The notes under the pieces are model-generated. The model had not been told where the DNA came from. It searched no databases and saw only the letters and a program-made list of their open reading frames with translations. A program made the translations under genes and the position numbers. From an uncultured Clostridia bacterium (lineage in GTDB: Bacteria > Bacillota > Clostridia > TANB77 > CAG-508), in NCBI GenBank assembly GCA_944389225.1, contig CALXLP010000012.1:1-37159 (forward strand): a stretch of 37,159 nt of DNA, written 5' to 3'. Positions 34,777 through 37,159 of the stretch are shown in pieces; the first letter of the stretch is position 1; every line of letters begins with the position of its first letter.

Positions 34777-36050
34777 CTAGAATCATCTCTCCATTCTGCT
34801 CTTTTTACTTTAGGTGTTTCTTCTTTTGGAGCAACTTTTGCATTTTTAATCATTTGCATACGTTTCTCTTTTTGCACTCTTTTTTCTAATGAATTCGTTA
34901 TTACCTTTAAACTTTCCTTTCTATCCTTTTCCTTCATTTTTCCTAATAAATCTATTAAACCTGAATTTATACATTCTTCTAATACTTCAATATTTATTCC
35001 ATCTTTAGCAGATTCCTCTACGATTTCTTTTTTAGGCTCATATACCAATTCTTCTTCTTCTCCTCTAGCAATTTTTAAACATCTTTCTAAATCACTTTGG
35101 CTAATTTGAGGATTATATTTTCTAATATATTTTTCTAATAGTCCTATTTCTTTTTTTATTTTCTTGCCTGGATTTTGTTTGTCTTCTTCCTCTATTTCTA
35201 CTTTTTCTTCACTAATTTCTCCTAAAAATTTCATAAATGTGCTTTCAGGTTGTTCTTCTTTTTGTGCCTTTTCATGGACTTCTTTAGTCATTTGGTCTAT
35301 AAATCTCTCTTTTACATCTTGTATATCAAATTTATTTTCTTCGCCATCTTTAAGCAACTTCATGTATTCTTCTTCGATTTTTTCAGGCATCTTTTCTCTT
35401 ATCATTTCATTGATAGGAATCACTTGTTCCATCTGATACAGACTCAATGCTCCATTTCTTTGCTGATATGTAATTGCAAAATTTTTAGCAACGACTCTAT
35501 ATAATTGTTCATTTATCCTATCTGTTCTTTTTACAATTCCTATTACATGATTGATTTTTGATGCCAATTCATTCTGTACTTCTAAACTTTTTAATGTATG
35601 ATAAATCCCACCTAGTTCTTTACAAATAGCATCTTCTTTTAATTTATTATCTGCTAAAGTTTCTATTATTTTTAATCTATCATCTCTGGACATACTCGCC
35701 TTTTCTAGTATTCCCACAGCTGTTTTGTCAGACGACTGTCTCCCCAGTTCTACAGCTAAAGCAGTTGGTATTTCATCAGAATCAACAGCTTTTACTGCTG
35801 CTCCTACTAACATAGCAGAAGAAATGACATCTGATTTTCTTAATTCTTCTATTATCACTTTCCTTTTATCTTCAGGATATTGATTTAACAATTTTATAAT
35901 TTGTGTTGCAATTTCTTGACTTGTTAATTCTGTATTTTCGTCTTGAATTGGTTCAATAACCTTTTCTTTAACTTCCTCTTCAGGTGTTTTTTCCCCTTTA
36001 CTCCTTAGAAACTTTTCTTGGAATCTTTTACTTATATCTTTTAAGCTCAT
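34773..36050 (-). CDS. Unrecognised helical protein, Lys/Glu-rich
   Basis: I do not recognise this 425-residue soluble protein. No signal peptide or membrane helix is visible. Residues about 45-215 look like repeated paired helices (TSQEIATQIIKLLNQYPEDK, VISSAMLVGAAVKAVDSDEI, LKIIETLADNKLKEDAICKE), suggesting a HEAT-like alpha-solenoid. Residues 235-330 are highly charged and probably coiled. Later segments (NPQISQSDLERCLKIARGEE, INIEVLEECINSGLIDLL) return to helical pairs, and the tail is basic (VAPKEETPKVKRAEWRDDSR). It starts 11 bp after the adhE stop codon with GGAGAGAG as its site, so it is probably co-transcribed with adhE. An adaptor or scaffold role is a guess from shape only. Confidence 0.7.
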   Translation of the reverse strand: MSLKDISKRFQEKFLRSKGEKTPEEEVKEKVIEPIQDENTELTSQEIATQIIKLLNQYPEDKRKVIIEELRKSDVISSAMLVGAAVKAVDSDEIPTALAVELGRQSSDKTAVGILEKASMSRDDRLKIIETLADNKLKEDAICKELGGIYHTLKSLEVQNELASKINHVIGIVKRTDRINEQLYRVVAKNFAITYQQRNGALSLYQMEQVIPINEMIREKMPEKIEEEYMKLLKDGEENKFDIQDVKERFIDQMTKEVHEKAQKEEQPESTFMKFLGEISEEKVEIEEEDKQNPGKKIKKEIGLLEKYIRKYNPQISQSDLERCLKIARGEEEELVYEPKKEIVEESAKDGINIEVLEECINSGLIDLLGKMKEKDRKESLKVITNSLEKRVQKEKRMQMIKNAKVAPKEETPKVKRAEWRDDSR

Positions 36051-36061
36051 TTATCTCTCTC

Positions 36062-37159
36062 CTACTTTACTTCTTTTCCATAATAACTATCTAATAAGAT
36101 TTGTTTTATTTCTGATACTAGTGGTACTCTTGGGTTAGCAGTTGTACATTGATCTTCAAAAGCTCTGTCTGCTAACATGTCCACTTTTGATAAAAATTCT
36201 TGTTCATCAATTCCAGCATCTTTAAATGATTTTGGAATATTCATATGCTCATTCATTTCTTTAATTTTTTCTATTAAGCTACTAATTCCCTCTTCAACTG
36301 TTTTTGCTTTTAATCCTGCTTTTTTTGCTATTTCAGAATATTTTTTATCAGCAATGAAATATTCATATTTAGGGAATGAAACAAATTTTGTTGGTTTTGT
36401 AGCGTTATATCTTACCACATATGGTAATAATATGGCATTAATTCTTCCATGTGGTAAATGGAATTCTGCACCAATTTTATGTGCTATTGAGTGGTTGACT
36501 CCTAAAAAGGCATTTGTGAAAGCCATACCTGCAATTGTACTTGCATTATGCATTTTTTCACGAGCCAATTTATTAGTTCCATCATCATATGCTTGCTCTA
36601 AGTATTGGAATACCAATTCTACTGCTTTTTCAGCTAGTCCATCTGTATAATCTGATGCCATGTTTGAAACATATGCTTCTAACGCATGTGTTAACACATC
36701 CATACCTGTATCTGCTGTAATAGATTTTGGTAAACTCATAACTAAATCTGGATCTACAATTGCTACATCTGGAGTTAATTCATAATCTGCTAATGGATAT
36801 TTTTTGTTTTTCTCTTTATCTGTGATAACGGCAAATGATGTTACCTCTGAACCTGTACCTGATGTTGTTGGAATAGCTACCATTTGACATTTTTCTCCTA
36901 ATTTAGGGAATTTATATGTACGTTTTCTGATATCCATAAATTTTAATTTTAATCCTTCTGGATCTGCTTCTGGATGTTCATAGAATAACCACATTCCTTT
37001 TGCTGCATCAATTGGACTTCCTCCACCTAACGCAATAATGACATCTGGTTTGAAGTTTTTCATCGCTTCAACACCCTTCATAATGGTATCAAATGATGGG
37101 TCTGATTCTACTTCACTAAAGATTTCTGAATGCACATAATGCTGTCTATTTCTTAGGTG
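36062..37159 (-). CDS. adhE: Bifunctional aldehyde-alcohol dehydrogenase AdhE, C-terminal part (runs off the window)
   Basis: Partial gene: the reading frame is open to the right edge (…RNRQHYVHSEIF), so the true start is outside. The visible 365 or so residues are the iron-dependent alcohol dehydrogenase domain of AdhE, which reduces acetaldehyde to ethanol with NADH during fermentation. Features are the NAD-binding GGGSPIDAAK, IPTTSGTGSEVTSFAVITD, the metal ligands Asp (TADTGMDVLTHALEAY region), His (NHSIAHKIGAEFHLPHG) and the characteristic end TANPRVPLVSEIKQIL. MDIRKRTYKFPKLG is typical of AdhE rather than stand-alone Fe-ADHs, which points to an N-terminal aldehyde dehydrogenase domain beyond the edge. 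A downstream gene follows 11 bp after its stop. Confidence 0.92.
   Translation of the reverse strand, partial: HLRNRQHYVHSEIFSEVESDPSFDTIMKGVEAMKNFKPDVIIALGGGSPIDAAKGMWLFYEHPEADPEGLKLKFMDIRKRTYKFPKLGEKCQMVAIPTTSGTGSEVTSFAVITDKEKNKKYPLADYELTPDVAIVDPDLVMSLPKSITADTGMDVLTHALEAYVSNMASDYTDGLAEKAVELVFQYLEQAYDDGTNKLAREKMHNASTIAGMAFTNAFLGVNHSIAHKIGAEFHLPHGRINAILLPYVVRYNATKPTKFVSFPKYEYFIADKKYSEIAKKAGLKAKTVEEGISSLIEKIKEMNEHMNIPKSFKDAGIDEQEFLSKVDMLADRAFEDQCTTANPRVPLVSEIKQILLDSYYGKEVK

Overview
This is a low-GC, AT-rich stretch of chromosome from an endospore-forming anaerobe of the Clostridia. The evidence is the sporulation set (YunB, SipL, YabG, SpoIIID), Veg, an AspRS under a T-box, a dnaG-rpoD operon, a YjbM/RelQ-type alarmone synthetase and the C-terminal half of a bifunctional AdhE. 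The GITLLALVITI-type pseudopilin leader and the thioester/SpaA surface protein suggest a host-associated, possibly uncultured, clostridium. I cannot name the species from sequence alone.

Layout. 1-3200: an AraC/GyrI-like regulator, a small two-helix membrane protein and a large secreted pseudopilin-GLUG protein. 3200-5500: promoter, T-box leader (apparent specifier AAC), a 124-nt imperfect palindrome, then aspS. 5500-7550: HU and a SpoVB/MurJ-type flippase broken by one frameshift. 7740-10040: rplM-rpsI, then an ORF6N gene cassette bracketed by two copies of the rpsI 3' end plus terminator. 10060-11730: an MBL-fold hydrolase, a 187-bp inverted-repeat element and a doubly frameshifted Fe/Mn superoxide dismutase. 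11780-15810: sporulation block (sipL-yunB, veg, yabG, spoIIID). 16000-21610: tcdA with an unknown membrane protein, a divergent FAD oxidoreductase, a 130-bp inverted repeat, a cysteine desulfurase and a patatin. 21700-26900: WG-repeat protein, CNNM/CorC protein, and a sortase with a thioester/SpaA surface protein that is frameshifted and ends right after LPVTG. 27100-33610: two-component system, MscS channel, rpoD and dnaG. 33960-37159: alarmone synthetase, an unrecognised 425-residue helical protein and AdhE (cut by the window edge).

Most of the window is ordinary core genome. The parts that deserve attention are the ORF6N cassette between duplicated rpsI tails, three long inverted-repeat elements, the Asn-type specifier on an aspS T-box, and three genes carrying four single-base frameshifts, two of them in the same hexamer. 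That shared context raises the possibility of systematic sequencing error. I found no convincing complete new multi-gene system.
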